A stretch of DNA of 64,000 bases from Tolypothrix sp. FACHB-123 (lineage in GTDB: Bacteria > Cyanobacteriota > Cyanobacteriia > Cyanobacteriales > Nostocaceae), in contig NZ_JACJRE010000019.1 of the NCBI RefSeq assembly GCF_014697075.1, positions 1-64,000 of the forward strand. The letters are read 5' to 3'. The notes beneath the pieces are model-generated. The model did no database searches. It was not told the origin of the DNA and saw only the letters and a program-made list of their open reading frames with translations. A program made the position numbers and the translations under genes. Position 1 is the stretch's first letter. The number at the start of each line of letters is the position of its first letter. This document shows positions 19,124-28,487 of the stretch, piece by piece.

Positions 19124-19351
19124 TCACATATAAGATAAAATTTTTCGCTCTTTGATAAAAATAAAAAAAGAGAAGATTAACTTATCTTCTCCCTTACCAT
19201 TATTTTTAGTATCGTCTGCTTTTTTCTCTGATTTTAAGCGTTGGCGCAACATTTGCCTTTGTTTTTTTAGTTGTCGTTTTCTGGCTGAACCGCCTTTACC
19301 TTTATCGTTTCGCCCTTCTCTACGGGGCGATTCCCATCTTTTTAATCTCAT
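19124..19351 (-). CDS. Small very basic hypothetical protein
   Basis: A 75-codon frame with a good ribosome site (AAAGGTG, seven bases before ATG 19351). Residues 1-45 are rich in Arg and Lys (MRLKRWESPRREGRNDKGKG), which could suggest nucleic-acid binding. The frame has no stop before an intrinsic-terminator-like hairpin at 19163-19191 and reads on through it into a hydrophobic tail, so the true protein may end near residue 55 or the message may lack a stop. Unrecognised; moderate doubt that it is a gene. Confidence 0.35.
   Translation of the reverse strand: MRLKRWESPRREGRNDKGKGGSARKRQLKKQRQMLRQRLKSEKKADDTKNNGKGEDKLIFSFFIFIKERKILSYM
19163..19191 (-). terminator. Intrinsic terminator on minus
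   Basis: On minus, GAGAAGAT and ATCTTCTC form an 8-bp stem around AAGTTA, followed directly by seven T residues. This is a textbook intrinsic terminator for minus-strand transcription. It lies inside the small basic reading frame. Confidence 0.7.
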
Positions 19352-19890
19352 ATTTTCACCTTTAATCCTTAATGACTATTATACATCCTTCATATTTAAT
19401 TAACAAATTTGAACATAACACCTCTAGGAAGATGGCATCTTTATTTAAGTATAAATACGTAAGCATTTGTTGAAAATTATACTTAATAACTTGAACCTGT
19501 TAAGAAATAAAGTATAAATCATAACAATGCTAATCCGTGGCAGGCATCAGAAGCACCTCAATAAAACTAATGACACATTCTTCAATCTCTTATGAGTTCC
19601 CTGTGCAATATTCCATCTCCTCAACCGTAACTTGAATTTTGCCTAATTTAGTTAATATTGAAGGTTGCAGTTTGAGATTTGGATATGGATGCCTATGTAA
19701 CTTTCATACAACAGTAGACACGTTTCCTGGCTATAAGTTCCGTGTTTGAAAAAATATTTAGCAACTACTAAAACTGCATCAAGGAATAAAAGTCTATAGC
19801 TTTAGACTGTAAAGCTATGTTAGTTGCAGAATGCATATTGCTAGAGTTAGTTGAAAATTTTTTATAGATGATAAATCAGCTTTTTAACAG
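19352..19890. other. Non-coding spacer before tRNA-Leu
   Basis: About 540 bases with no supported frame, A+T-rich. I see no structure beyond short A/T runs. Confidence 0.5.
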
Positions 19891-19974
19891 TGGGCAGGAG
19901 GAGAATCGAACTCCTATGACCGCAAGGTCGCCACATTTTGAGTGTGGTGCGTCTACCAGTTTCGCCACCCGCCC
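19891..19974 (-). tRNA. tRNA-Leu(CAA)
   Basis: The minus strand folds as a class II tRNA: acceptor GGGCGGG paired with CCTGCCC, anticodon stem CCACA/TGTGG with loop CTCAAAA giving anticodon CAA, an extra variable arm, and a T arm GGAGTTCGATTCTCC. The 3' CCA is not encoded. Length 84 bases. Confidence 0.93.
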
Positions 19975-20033
19975 TTGGATGCAACTTTCCTATCATAATC
20001 TATTCATCTAGTTTCTGGCAAGTACTCTAATAA

Positions 20034-21134
20034 TTATTTAGGGGCATGGGAAGCAATAATTAAAGAAGCATCGATGTCCTGTAGGTTTTGACAGCCGCTC
20101 AAGGCCATAGCTAGGCTGAACTCATTTTGTAGCAGTGTGAGAATATGAGATACGCCTGCTTCTCCGGCTACAGCTAGTCCCCATAAAATTGGGCGACCGA
20201 TGAGTACTGCTTTTGCGCCTAATGCTAGGGCTTTGAGAATATCTGTACCCCGACGAATACCGCCATCAACTAGTACTTCAGCTCGATTATCTACAGTGGT
20301 GACAATCTCTGCTAAGGCATCTAAAGATGCGATCGCACTATCTAATTGTCTGCCACCATGATTAGAGACAATAATTGCCTTGACTCCGCAGTCCACTGCA
20401 CGTATAGCATCATCTCCGCGTAAGATACCTTTTATTACCAAGGGTAGAGGACAAATTGATTGCAACCATGCTAAGTCTTTCCAAGTCAACGCTGGGTTGA
20501 GTTGTTTGGCAAAGTAAGTAAATAAGCCAGATTCCCCTTGGGCGTGGGGAATATCTAAGTCTTTGATAGTTGCAATATTGGCAGCCTGTAAACCTAATGG
20601 TAAAGAAAATTCGTTACGGCGATCGCGTTCTCTTTGTCCGAGTAAAGGCGCATCTACCGTCAGACATAATGCTTTGTAACCTGCGGCGTAGGCTCTTTCA
20701 ACTAAGGCGCGAGTTAAACCTCTATCTTTATGTATATACAACTGAAACCATTGCAAAGCGTTGGGAAAATTTTGCCCCACGGCTGCGACTTCTTCAATAG
20801 TTTTCGTGGCTAAAGTACTCAAAATCATCGCGACACCTGCGGAAGCGGCGGCTTTGGCTGTGGCGATTTCCCCATCGGGATGGGCTAGACATTGAAAAGC
20901 CATCGGTGCGATGAGTAAGGGTAGTGCTAGGGGCTGCCCTAATATAGATGTAGTTAAATTGCGATCGCTTACATCAACTAACATGCGCGGGCGTAATTTC
21001 CAGCGCTCAAAAGCGGCGCGGTTATCTCGTAATGTAATTTCATCCCACGCACCGCTACTGTAGTAATCTAGCGCCATTTGTGAGAGGTGCTGTGTTGCTA
21101 GCTGTTCGTATTCAAAAAGGTTGATCGGTTGCAA
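20034..21134 (-). CDS. FMN-dependent alpha-hydroxyacid oxidase/dehydrogenase (lactate/glycolate oxidase family)
   Basis: A 366-residue TIM-barrel flavoprotein that oxidises a 2-hydroxyacid, probably L-lactate or glycolate. Visible motifs are LIAPMAFQCLAHPDGE, TVDAPLLGQRERDRRN, the FMN/substrate segment IIVSNHGGRQLDS with the catalytic His and Arg, and DGGIRRGTDILKALALGAKA with IGRPILWGLA for phosphate binding. Heterocyst-forming cyanobacteria carry such an enzyme, reported to act as a lactate oxidase in Nostoc. Which substrate this one uses is not decided by sequence reading. It is a single gene, with tRNA-Leu on one side and a tandem-repeat spacer on the other. Confidence 0.88.
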   Translation of the reverse strand: MQPINLFEYEQLATQHLSQMALDYYSSGAWDEITLRDNRAAFERWKLRPRMLVDVSDRNLTTSILGQPLALPLLIAPMAFQCLAHPDGEIATAKAAASAGVAMILSTLATKTIEEVAAVGQNFPNALQWFQLYIHKDRGLTRALVERAYAAGYKALCLTVDAPLLGQRERDRRNEFSLPLGLQAANIATIKDLDIPHAQGESGLFTYFAKQLNPALTWKDLAWLQSICPLPLVIKGILRGDDAIRAVDCGVKAIIVSNHGGRQLDSAIASLDALAEIVTTVDNRAEVLVDGGIRRGTDILKALALGAKAVLIGRPILWGLAVAGEAGVSHILTLLQNEFSLAMALSGCQNLQDIDASLIIASHAPK

Positions 21135-21447
21135 GTGATTTTCGCCTAGATGTGAAATATTTTTAGGATCTCACAAAAAAGGCAGAGGGCAGAGGGCAGG
21201 AGGCAGAAGGTAATACAGTTTTACTTTAAGTTTGATACAAATAAGTTGCAGGGGGCAAGGGGAAAGAATTAAATGTATCAAGATTTTCGTGAAATGGTAT
21301 AAGAATCGGTTTCTGCCTCTGCTAAAGAAGTGTCAATGCAATTAAATTTTTTATCAATCAGGTATCAAAAATTGTCAATAAAATAGTGCATGGATAAGGA
21401 TGTCGTTCAATCCACTTCCTTCTGCCTTCTGCCTTCTGCCTTCTTCT
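21135..21447. repeat. Spacer with two tandem-repeat tracts
   Basis: A GGCAGAG-type tract lies at about 21180-21210 and a CCTTCTG 7-mer tract at about 21416-21445; they are reverse complements in composition. These are short tandem repeats of the kind scattered in Nostocales genomes. No gene is visible here. Confidence 0.6.
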
Positions 21448-22320
21448 TTACCAATTCCGCCATCCCCCTTTAGGGGTAATTTCTTGGGATTTCTGCCCGT
21501 GATTATGCAATAAATTTTGATATTCTTTACTACTAGCCCAACGGTCAATTTCTCTGGCGCGTAATACGGGTACGGGGTGACTTAATTGGGCAGTGCGGGC
21601 GGCTTTGACCATTTCCCCTAGTTCGGTTTTACTAATATCATCGTAGGCGCGGGCTTGGGCTACGAAAGCATCGAGGTTGAGTTGGGGCGCTAAGGTGGGG
21701 GAACCGCCAGCCAACTTCATTAAGACTGACATGACGACTTTAGGATTTTGGGTAGCTAGTAAAGCGGCGCGATCGCAGGTAAACTCAGCACAGCGTACCC
21801 ATTCTAAAAGCTGTGTCTGGATGGCTTGGGCAATTACCGCACCTACATTGGGGACAATGGCGGCGGCTAAGATTAATAAATTTACCGGAGTTAGGTAAAC
21901 GCTGTGGTCACATTTGAGGTGTCCTAACTCATGGGCAATGACTGCTTGAATTTCCTCTGGTGTCAGCATATCAATTAATGAGGTATGCAATACCACAAAT
22001 GGTTGCTGACCCCGCATAGCGAAAGTGTAGGCGTTAGGGGCTGGATGTTGCCTAACGTACAACTGGGGAGGCTCGATATCTAATACTTTGCAAGCTTCTA
22101 CCAACAATTTGTGTAAATCTGGCAGTTGATTTTCACCTACCAGCACGCTAGAAGCAATATTTTCCACATAGAAAATCTGCTCTGCCATTGGCCCGAGCCA
22201 ATTCCGCACCATCATATCCAAACCTGGTATTTGCTTGAGAGTTTTGGTAGCTTCCAAGTCTAAGGGATGACGAAAGGAGTCAGCTTTTAAACCAATTAGC
22301 GGCGTTTTGAATAATGACAT
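21448..22320 (-). CDS. M48 family zinc metallopeptidase (HtpX-like, soluble)
   Basis: A 290-residue peptidase. The zinc motif HELGHLKCDHS is at about residue 129, and the third ligand is in AEFTCDRAAL. An ALVIxxN-type substrate region (QPFVVLHTSLIDMLTPEE) precedes the motif, as in M48 proteins. One hydrophobic stretch follows the zinc motif (TPVNLLILAAAIVPNVGAVI), so it may be membrane attached. Probably involved in protein quality control; not assigned to a pathway. It is preceded by its own short spacer and is not clearly in an operon. Confidence 0.87.
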   Translation of the reverse strand: MSLFKTPLIGLKADSFRHPLDLEATKTLKQIPGLDMMVRNWLGPMAEQIFYVENIASSVLVGENQLPDLHKLLVEACKVLDIEPPQLYVRQHPAPNAYTFAMRGQQPFVVLHTSLIDMLTPEEIQAVIAHELGHLKCDHSVYLTPVNLLILAAAIVPNVGAVIAQAIQTQLLEWVRCAEFTCDRAALLATQNPKVVMSVLMKLAGGSPTLAPQLNLDAFVAQARAYDDISKTELGEMVKAARTAQLSHPVPVLRAREIDRWASSKEYQNLLHNHGQKSQEITPKGGWRNW

Positions 22321-22432
22321 GGTGTAACGAGCTTGAAAATAATAGCATTATGGAACGCTGTTAATTAGATAAACAGCCTCCCTAAAGCTAGTATAACGAT
22401 TTAGTAAGGGTGGGCATTGCCCACCTACCTAA

Positions 22433-23752
22433 CTATGTCGTTATCGATGCAGCAGAGTTGTTAGAGCTGGGGGTCAGTTCTGCATTGGTAGTTGATTCAT
22501 TGACTCGCAAAATTTTCGCGCCCAATTGCTGCAACTTCAGATCCAGTTGATCGTAGCCGCGATCTAGGTGGTGCAATCCCTGAATTATTGTTGTGCCTTC
22601 TGCTGCCAAACCAGCTAAGACTAAAGCTGCGGATGCCCGCAAATCTGTAGCTAATACTGGTGCGCCTGATAACATAGGCACTCCCCTAACAAATGCTGTG
22701 TTGCCTTTAACGCGAATATCTGCCCCTAAGCGGTTTAGCTCAGACGCATGACGCAAGCGATTTTCAAACACAGATTCGTTGATTAGGCTGTCACCTTCTG
22801 CCAAAGTCAGCAAGGCCATAAACGGCGCTTGCATATCTGTGGGAAAGCCTGGATGGGGTAAAGTGTCGATATCAGTAGCTTTAAGGCTAGTTGCTGGGAG
22901 CACCCGTAAGCAATCCGGAGCTTCTTCGATGATCGTCACGCCAATATCACGCAATTTGGCAATTACGGGGATTAAATGATCTGCGCAAACGCTAGAGAGA
23001 GTCAGTTCTGAGCGTGTAATTGCGCCGGCGACTAAAAAAGTACCAGCTTCAATGCGATCGGGAATAATGCTGTATTCCACTGAATGCAACTTATTCACGC
23101 CCACGATGGTAATTGTACTGGTACCAGCACCTTGAATCTTGGCTCCCATTGCGTTACAGAAATTAGCCAAATCGACTACTTCCGGTTCCCGTGCCGCATT
23201 TTCGATGATGGTTTCGCCATCCGCTAAGGTAGCCGCCATCATCAATGTTTCGGTTGCGCCCACACTGGGGGTGTCCAGGTAAATTCTGGCTCCTTTCAAT
23301 CTGCCATTGCTCCCAGGAACATAGGCATTACAAATACCATGTTCAATTTGGACTTCGGCTCCCATTGCTTGCAGTCCGCGAACATGCAAATCTACTGGTC
23401 TAGCACCAATGGCACAACCGCCTGGTAATGGCATCTGAGCTACTCCCAGCCTGGCCAAAATTGGGCCGATCGCAAAAAAGCTCGCCCGCAGTTGGGTAAC
23501 TAATTCGTAGGGAGCTTTAGATGTAGTAATTTCACGAGCATTGATGTCTAAAGTGTCACCATTTCTGCTTAAATGTACACCCAAAGCTGATAAAACCTGA
23601 CCCATGCGTTCCACATCCGCCAATAATGGGACATTACGGATGCGGCAATCGCCTGAACATAGCAGGGTTCCAGCCATGATTACCAATGCTGAATTTTTCG
23701 CCCCGCTAATTTTTACATGACCTCGCAAAGGATGCCCTCCCCAAATTTGCAA
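22433..23752 (-). CDS. murA: UDP-N-acetylglucosamine 1-carboxyvinyltransferase (MurA)
   Basis: MurA transfers enolpyruvate from PEP to UDP-GlcNAc, the first committed step of peptidoglycan synthesis, in the cytoplasm. The frame gives 439 residues from a TTG at 23752, with the active-site lysine in [13 protein letters not shown] and the catalytic cysteine in [16 protein letters not shown], which is also the fosfomycin target. The frame extends 20 codons further upstream to an ATT at 23812, which has an ideal GGAGGT site six bases before it; no ATG or GTG is available. A GGTGGGC/GCCCACC palindrome lies just after the gene at 22409-22425. Confidence 0.93.
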   Translation of the reverse strand: MQIWGGHPLRGHVKISGAKNSALVIMAGTLLCSGDCRIRNVPLLADVERMGQVLSALGVHLSRNGDTLDINAREITTSKAPYELVTQLRASFFAIGPILARLGVAQMPLPGGCAIGARPVDLHVRGLQAMGAEVQIEHGICNAYVPGSNGRLKGARIYLDTPSVGATETLMMAATLADGETIIENAAREPEVVDLANFCNAMGAKIQGAGTSTITIVGVNKLHSVEYSIIPDRIEAGTFLVAGAITRSELTLSSVCADHLIPVIAKLRDIGVTIIEEAPDCLRVLPATSLKATDIDTLPHPGFPTDMQAPFMALLTLAEGDSLINESVFENRLRHASELNRLGADIRVKGNTAFVRGVPMLSGAPVLATDLRASAALVLAGLAAEGTTIIQGLHHLDRGYDQLDLKLQQLGAKILRVNESTTNAELTPSSNNSAASITT

Positions 23753-23809
23753 GACTGAGGAGTCTGCTTCAAGCGGGGACTTAGCATCTGGTAAGCTGCT
23801 AGAAGGATT

Positions 23810-23824
23810 AATAAGCCTACCTCC
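23810..23824 (-). promoter_or_regulatory. Strong Shine-Dalgarno followed by an ATT codon: possible non-canonical murA start
   Basis: On minus, GGAGGT (23824-23819), a six-base spacer and ATT (23812-23810) lie in frame with murA. The in-frame stop upstream is at 23839-23837 and no ATG, GTG or TTG occurs before the TTG at 23752. The best ribosome site therefore points to ATT as the start. Confidence 0.5.
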
Positions 23825-24120
23825 AGAATAAATACGTCAATTTTAAAGGGTTGAAGTTGGTTTTGATTCTACAGTAAAGATTTGATTTGTCTACATTTTG
23901 TCCCCGGATTGGGGGTAAATAAAAGCTGGTTTTGGGTAGTTAGTGAATCTTCAAATCTACTCTAGGCAAGGGTTACAAGAATTTTGAAATTATTCAGACC
24001 AGACACAAGAGAAATTCTGTCTTTGGCAAAACTCTATACTCGGTAACAGATGGACAAATGACTTGACAAATATTGATAAATGAGTAATAGTTAGAAATTG
24101 TCGATTGTAAATAATTGCCA
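23813..24120. other. Spacer between murA and tRNA-Leu
   Basis: About 300 bases between divergent units, presumably holding the murA promoter on minus and the tRNA promoter on plus. No open frame is supported. Confidence 0.45.
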
Positions 24121-24202
24121 GCGGAACTGGCGGAATTGGCAGACGCGCTAGATTCAGGTTCTAGTGCCGCAAGGCTTCCGGGTTCAAGTCCCGGGTTCCG
24201 CA
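24121..24202 (+). tRNA. tRNA-Leu(CAG)
   Basis: A class II tRNA. Acceptor GCGGAAC pairs with GTTCCGC, the anticodon stem CTAGA/TCTAG encloses TTCAGGT giving anticodon CAG, and a variable arm GTGCCGCAAGGCT and a T arm CCGGGTTCAAGTCCCGG follow. CCA is not encoded. Length 82 bases. Confidence 0.95.
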
Positions 24203-24338
24203 TAATTAATTTTGGATTTTAGATTGCCGATTTTGGATTAATCTAAGAACAAGACAGTTGTATCCACGGGAAGCAGGCTCCAGATGCTTCAAGTCTGGCG
24301 ACCAAATGGAATGGCTACAAAATCTCAAGTCTAAAATC

Positions 24339-25118
24339 GTGTTGACCAGTTTACAAAATCCCTTAGTCAAGCAAATTCGCAAATTGCACTCCGCGAAGGA
24401 GCGACACAAGCAGCAGCTATTTTTATTAGAAGGGACGCATCTGCTGGAAGAAGCTTTTGCCGTCAATTATCCGTTGGTGGCGGTGTGTTGTACGCCAGAA
24501 TGGCAAGCAGATCATCCTGTACTGTGGGAGGAGGCTTGTAGGCGATGCGATCGCAGTGAAATTGTCAGTCCGGAAGTTCTCGCCGCGATCGCCACGACAG
24601 TCCAACCAGATGGTGTAGTCGCCACAGCCAAAAAAAGCGATCGCTCCTCCCCATTACCTGTGACTGGCGTTGTCCTCGCAGTGGAAACTTTGCAAGATCC
24701 CGGTAATTTGGGGACGATTATTCGCACTGCGGCGGCGGCTGGAGCCTCAGGATTATGGCTGAGTGGGGATAGTGTAGATTTAGATAACCCAAAAGTTTTA
24801 CGCGCTTCTGCTGGACAATGGTTTCGTCTAGCAATGGCGGTGACGGAGAATTTAAAACAGACAATTCAAACAAGTCAGCAAGCAGGAATGCAAGTCATCG
24901 CCACCTTACCCAGTGCGACTTTAACTTACTGGGAAGTAGACTGGCGCAAACCCAGTTTGATTTTATTAGGAAATGAAGGTGCTGGTTTATCACCAGAAAT
25001 CGCCGCAATGGCAGATCGACAAGTAAAAATTCCTCTAAGTCCAGGCGTAGAGTCTTTGAATGTGGCGATCGCCGCAGCTTTAATGTTATACGAAGTCCAG
25101 CGGCAAAAAATCCATTAA
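24339..25118 (+). CDS. SpoU/TrmH family RNA 2'-O-methyltransferase
   Basis: A SPOUT methyltransferase that methylates ribose 2'-OH in rRNA or tRNA. It has an N-terminal substrate-binding domain (FLLEGTHLLEEA), then motif 1 ETLQDPGNLGTIIRTAAAAG, motif 2 around ILLGNEGAGLSPEI, and motif 3 IPLSPGVESLNVAIAAALML that forms the knotted SAM site. I start it at GTG 24339 because the protein then begins like its relatives (LTSLQNPLVKQIRKL). An in-frame ATG at 24306 and another at 24258 give longer versions, and no clear ribosome site separates them. The target nucleotide is unknown. Confidence 0.87.
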   Translation: MLTSLQNPLVKQIRKLHSAKERHKQQLFLLEGTHLLEEAFAVNYPLVAVCCTPEWQADHPVLWEEACRRCDRSEIVSPEVLAAIATTVQPDGVVATAKKSDRSSPLPVTGVVLAVETLQDPGNLGTIIRTAAAAGASGLWLSGDSVDLDNPKVLRASAGQWFRLAMAVTENLKQTIQTSQQAGMQVIATLPSATLTYWEVDWRKPSLILLGNEGAGLSPEIAAMADRQVKIPLSPGVESLNVAIAAALMLYEVQRQKIH

Positions 25119-25126
25119 TAAGGCAA

Positions 25127-25405
25127 TTATAGTTGACGTTCAGCTAAATATTGCTCAATATCCGCTACTGCATCCTCAAAAGCTTCTATATCAATAGATG
25201 CTAAATCTTGTTCTTCTTGAGCTAGTTGGGCATCACTGACACTCCCATCATTAAATCCTGCCTTAGCTTTATCCTCAGGACGCTTGTCTTGTAAAATCTC
25301 CTCTAATTCCTCCAAGGCTGCTTGAAACTCTTGAGCAGCGGTTTCGCGTTCTTCTTGTTGGTGTTGCTCCATAATCTTGACCTGGGAATCTGAATTTACT
25401 GGCAT
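25127..25405 (-). CDS. Acidic hypothetical protein
   Basis: Unrecognised. Read from ATG 25405 it is 92 residues, rich in Glu, Asp and Gln, with long helices (ETAAQEFQAALEELEEILQD) and a likely coiled-coil nature. A longer frame starts at a TTG (25495). It ends eight bases from the stop of the convergent methyltransferase gene. Nothing supports a function. Confidence 0.5.
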   Translation of the reverse strand: MPVNSDSQVKIMEQHQQEERETAAQEFQAALEELEEILQDKRPEDKAKAGFNDGSVSDAQLAQEEQDLASIDIEAFEDAVADIEQYLAERQL

Positions 25406-25573
25406 AATCTTGAGTGGTGTGACTACAGGCTGATATTTTGTATATTTCACATCATTGTCTCGAATATCGGGAATAATTTTCCTTAACTGTATCAAATTTA
25501 CATAGTTAAGGTAAAAAAGTCTAATATCATCTCCTGAAAAATAATAAATTTGTGCTGATATTGAAGGCTAAAC

Positions 25574-25987
25574 TCAAGACTTTAGGGTTTGTTGAAATTT
25601 CTCTAACATTAGGCTGGGAATCGGTCGTGGGCGCATTGTTTTCCCATCCACCCATACCCACAGCGCTTCGGCTGTGACCAACAAATCCTCTTGGTCTTGT
25701 TTGCGAATTTCGTATTTTCGGAAAGCACGAGTCCCCCGTATTTCCCGCAGCCAGGTAGTAACTTCTAAAGTGTCACCTGCAACTGCTGGACGCAGATAAT
25801 CAATTTCTACCCGACGCATCACAAATACACCGCCTGATTCTCGATAGACATCTAAGCCTAAATCTAAATGTTCTGAGTGCTCAATAGCTGCTTGTTCTAG
25901 ATAATTTTGGTAGACAGCGTTGTTGACATGTCCGAGAGCATCCATCTCGTAGTGTCGAACCCGTAAAAGAGTTTTGAATATTTGCAT
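25574..25987 (-). CDS. Acyl-CoA thioesterase, 4HBT hotdog family
   Basis: About 137 residues from ATG 25987, chosen because the protein then opens MQIFKTLLRVRHYEMDALGH, the family start. An upstream in-frame ATG at 26038 adds 17 residues. The catalytic-type segment is YEMDALGHVNNAVYQNYLEQA, with the Asp and His of the YbgC/4HBT group, and RVEIDYLRPAVAGD marks the central strand. It hydrolyses thioesters such as acyl-CoA; 1,4-dihydroxy-2-naphthoyl-CoA thioesterase in phylloquinone synthesis is one relative. Substrate not decided. Confidence 0.82.
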   Translation of the reverse strand: MQIFKTLLRVRHYEMDALGHVNNAVYQNYLEQAAIEHSEHLDLGLDVYRESGGVFVMRRVEIDYLRPAVAGDTLEVTTWLREIRGTRAFRKYEIRKQDQEDLLVTAEALWVWVDGKTMRPRPIPSLMLEKFQQTLKS

Positions 25988-26087
25988 GGTTGAGATTAAT
26001 TTGAGATTTTCATTCAAGGGTATTGACAACAAGCTCAACTATTTTATACCCAACTTTTAGCCCAAATAGGCGATCGCTTGTTTATAT

Positions 26088-26345
26088 TTACCTTGGCTTG
26101 TCTTCTTGTGCTTTAATTGGCGTACACCAGGGAGTAATTAGTTCAATTTTTGCCTGCTGCATCAATTCTTCAATTTGCAAATAATTGCAACCATAGGTAG
26201 ATGTTAGCAATTGTTCAGCCTTTTTTTGGACTTCATTAACAGATCCACCAAAAGTCATAATTTCTTCTTCTTGGTTCCCTGTAAGACTCTCAATGGGAAT
26301 CATACAAACATATTGTGGTTGATTAGATTGGATTTGTTGCACCAT
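26088..26345 (-). CDS. Hypothetical protein, 85 residues
   Basis: Not recognised. The frame has an ATG at 26345 and codon use like its neighbours. The protein has two cysteines (one in a YGCNYLQIEEL stretch) and no membrane segment. Middle segment ESLTGNQEEEIMTFGGSVNE. It resembles the small conserved cyanobacterial proteins of unknown function, but nothing in it or nearby gives a role. Confidence 0.5.
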   Translation of the reverse strand: MVQQIQSNQPQYVCMIPIESLTGNQEEEIMTFGGSVNEVQKKAEQLLTSTYGCNYLQIEELMQQAKIELITPWCTPIKAQEDKPR

Positions 26346-26667
26346 TATTGATTTACCTAACTCATAGTTCAGAATTAATCTATATTTAATATATTGATCG
26401 TCTAGTTTAAGAGCGATTTTTCAGAAACTTTGTAAATAATGTAGAGATTGGTATATGTCTATGGCACAACTTATTAGTCTATTGATTTTGCATATTTGCG
26501 TGACTATAGTACTTTAGGCAGATTTTTAGGCATATTTCTCAAGCATTGACTATTGAGAAATGAGATTTTGGATTTTGGAGTAAAAATGCCTCACTTTAAA
26601 TTTATTAAATGTGTGGTTTTTTCTAATTAAACTTAATTACAATCGTCCTATATTTAGCATTTATTTT
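26346..26667. other. Spacer between divergent small genes
   Basis: About 320 bases, A+T-rich, likely carrying promoters for both flanking genes. No frame is supported. Confidence 0.4.
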
Positions 26668-26985
26668 ATGAATAAAATAATTCTGACACTGGTTTTATTA
26701 GCAACTAATGTGAGTTTAATAAAAACCGCAGAGGCTCAAGATTCTATTCAAAATGAACCGAAAAACTCCAATCAAGTGATTAATGCTTGCATTCAGAATC
26801 AAGCAGAGACTTTACCAAATCCCTTTAGCGATGTCCCATCAGATCATTGGGCTTTTAAAGCAGTAATGACTATGCATTATTGCGGAGCATTTCGCAATGC
26901 TACACCCCCTGCTTTGTTTCAGCAATTAAAACCCGCTGAAAATCCCCAAACATTGCCGCCAAATCAGCAACAATTTCAACAATAA
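26668..26985 (+). CDS. Small secreted protein with one SLH-like motif
   Basis: 105 residues from ATG 26668 (an upstream in-frame ATG at 26611 gives an implausible lead). Residues 1-24 form a signal peptide (MNKIILTLVLLATNVSLI then TAEAQ). The middle reads LPNPFSDVPSDHWAFKAVMTM, the first half of an S-layer homology motif of the type at the N-terminus of cyanobacterial porins. The rest of an SLH domain and the porin barrel are absent. It may be a free-standing envelope protein or a fragment. Confidence 0.6.
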   Translation: MNKIILTLVLLATNVSLIKTAEAQDSIQNEPKNSNQVINACIQNQAETLPNPFSDVPSDHWAFKAVMTMHYCGAFRNATPPALFQQLKPAENPQTLPPNQQQFQQ

Positions 26986-27134
26986 TATAAAATTATGCTA
27001 ACTAACTTATACCAATTTGTTAAAAGTGGCATAATAATGTTGTGCTCTAATGAATCATTTATTTGCTGCAAACATTATTTCCCTGAGTATTAGATATTAG
27101 ATTATATAAGTCTAGAGTTAATTAGGTCTATAAC

Positions 27135-28487
27135 TTAAAATTTGGCTCCTAATTTATGCAGATATTGCCACATTTGCTGTGCTTGTATTTCATCTCCTAA
27201 AGATTTATAAATTCTGTATGCTTGATAGCAATAGTAAATTGCTTCTTGATATCGGTTTAATTTTTGCAGAGTCGCGCTAAGAGTAAGTGATATTTGCGCT
27301 TCTTCAAAATTATTTTTCCTTGCTTGAGCTAGGATAAGGGCAGATTCTAAAAATTGTCTAGATTTAAAGAATTGACCTTCACTGTAATATATAGCACCAA
27401 TATTAAATAGCAACTGTTGCTGGCTGGGTTTAATTCCCAGATCTTGCACAATTTTTAAAGATTGTTGGTAGTATTCTAAAGCGCGATCGTTTCTTCCTAA
27501 ATGTTGATATGTAGCACCTATTCTTGCTAACGCTGATGCTTCACCTAATTTATTTTCTGTTTGACGACTAATACTTAAGGATTCTATATTATATTCTATC
27601 GCTTGCTGAAGTAAATTTATTTGGCTACATACATCACTTAAACCTTGCAAAATTGCGCTACGAACTCGTTGATTACCAATCTTCGTGGAAATTTCTAAAG
27701 CAGTTCGCAAAAAATCCATTGCTTTTTCATACTCACCAATCCCTTTATGTGATTGACCGAGAATGTGAAGACTAATCATTACCAAGTTTTGGTTTTCAAT
27801 TTCCCTGGCGAGTAATAGTGATTGATTACAAGAAATAATTGCTTTTTGCCACTGCTGTAAATGAAGATAAATTCCGCCAAGATTAGCGAGTGATTCTCCT
27901 GTCGCTTGAATATCTTCCATTTCTTGAGCAATGCGGAGAGCTTTTTGTTCATACTCAAGTGCTTGTTGATAATCTCCTAGACATTGGTAAATATTTGCCA
28001 ATGAGCCTAAAGCGTTTTTCTCGCACATACGCTCATTTATCTCACAACTAATTACCAACTGATTCTGGAAAAATTCAATGGCTGTTGTATATTGTCCGAG
28101 ATTATAGTGATTCGTTCCTAATCCCCATATAGCTGATATTTGTAATACTCTATTACCTGTATTATAAGTAACGTTTAGTAATTGAGTAAAATATTTAATT
28201 GAATCATGATACTGACAGAGTTGAAGATAACAATTGCCTATGTTGTATAGAGCAATTTCCTGCCAATCTACTACATCTATTTGCTGAGATAAAGCAAGTA
28301 ACAGCTTATAATATTGCAGAGCTTGCGAAAACTCAAATAATTTTTCGTATATTGCGCCTAACTGGCTCAAGCAAGCTAGCTCTTCTTGTTGATTTTGGCT
28401 TTGTCTGCTAATGGATAACTTCTCCAGATAGTAACTAAGTTTTCGCTGGAGAATTTGTGTGAGATTTTGTTCATTTTCCTCTATCAT
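27135..28487 (-). CDS. Tetratricopeptide-repeat protein
   Basis: 450 residues built almost wholly of TPR-type helical pairs, recognisable as repeated A-LGxxYxxLGxYxxAIEYYQQSL elements (for example SALARIGATYQHLGRNDRAL and SLANIYQCLGDYQQALEYEQ). Such proteins are scaffolds for protein contacts. There is no catalytic domain, no signal peptide and no membrane segment. The N-terminus starts MIEENEQNLTQILQRKL. It stands alone with spacers on both sides. No partner is indicated. Confidence 0.85.
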   Translation of the reverse strand: MIEENEQNLTQILQRKLSYYLEKLSISRQSQNQQEELACLSQLGAIYEKLFEFSQALQYYKLLLALSQQIDVVDWQEIALYNIGNCYLQLCQYHDSIKYFTQLLNVTYNTGNRVLQISAIWGLGTNHYNLGQYTTAIEFFQNQLVISCEINERMCEKNALGSLANIYQCLGDYQQALEYEQKALRIAQEMEDIQATGESLANLGGIYLHLQQWQKAIISCNQSLLLAREIENQNLVMISLHILGQSHKGIGEYEKAMDFLRTALEISTKIGNQRVRSAILQGLSDVCSQINLLQQAIEYNIESLSISRQTENKLGEASALARIGATYQHLGRNDRALEYYQQSLKIVQDLGIKPSQQQLLFNIGAIYYSEGQFFKSRQFLESALILAQARKNNFEEAQISLTLSATLQKLNRYQEAIYYCYQAYRIYKSLGDEIQAQQMWQYLHKLGAKF

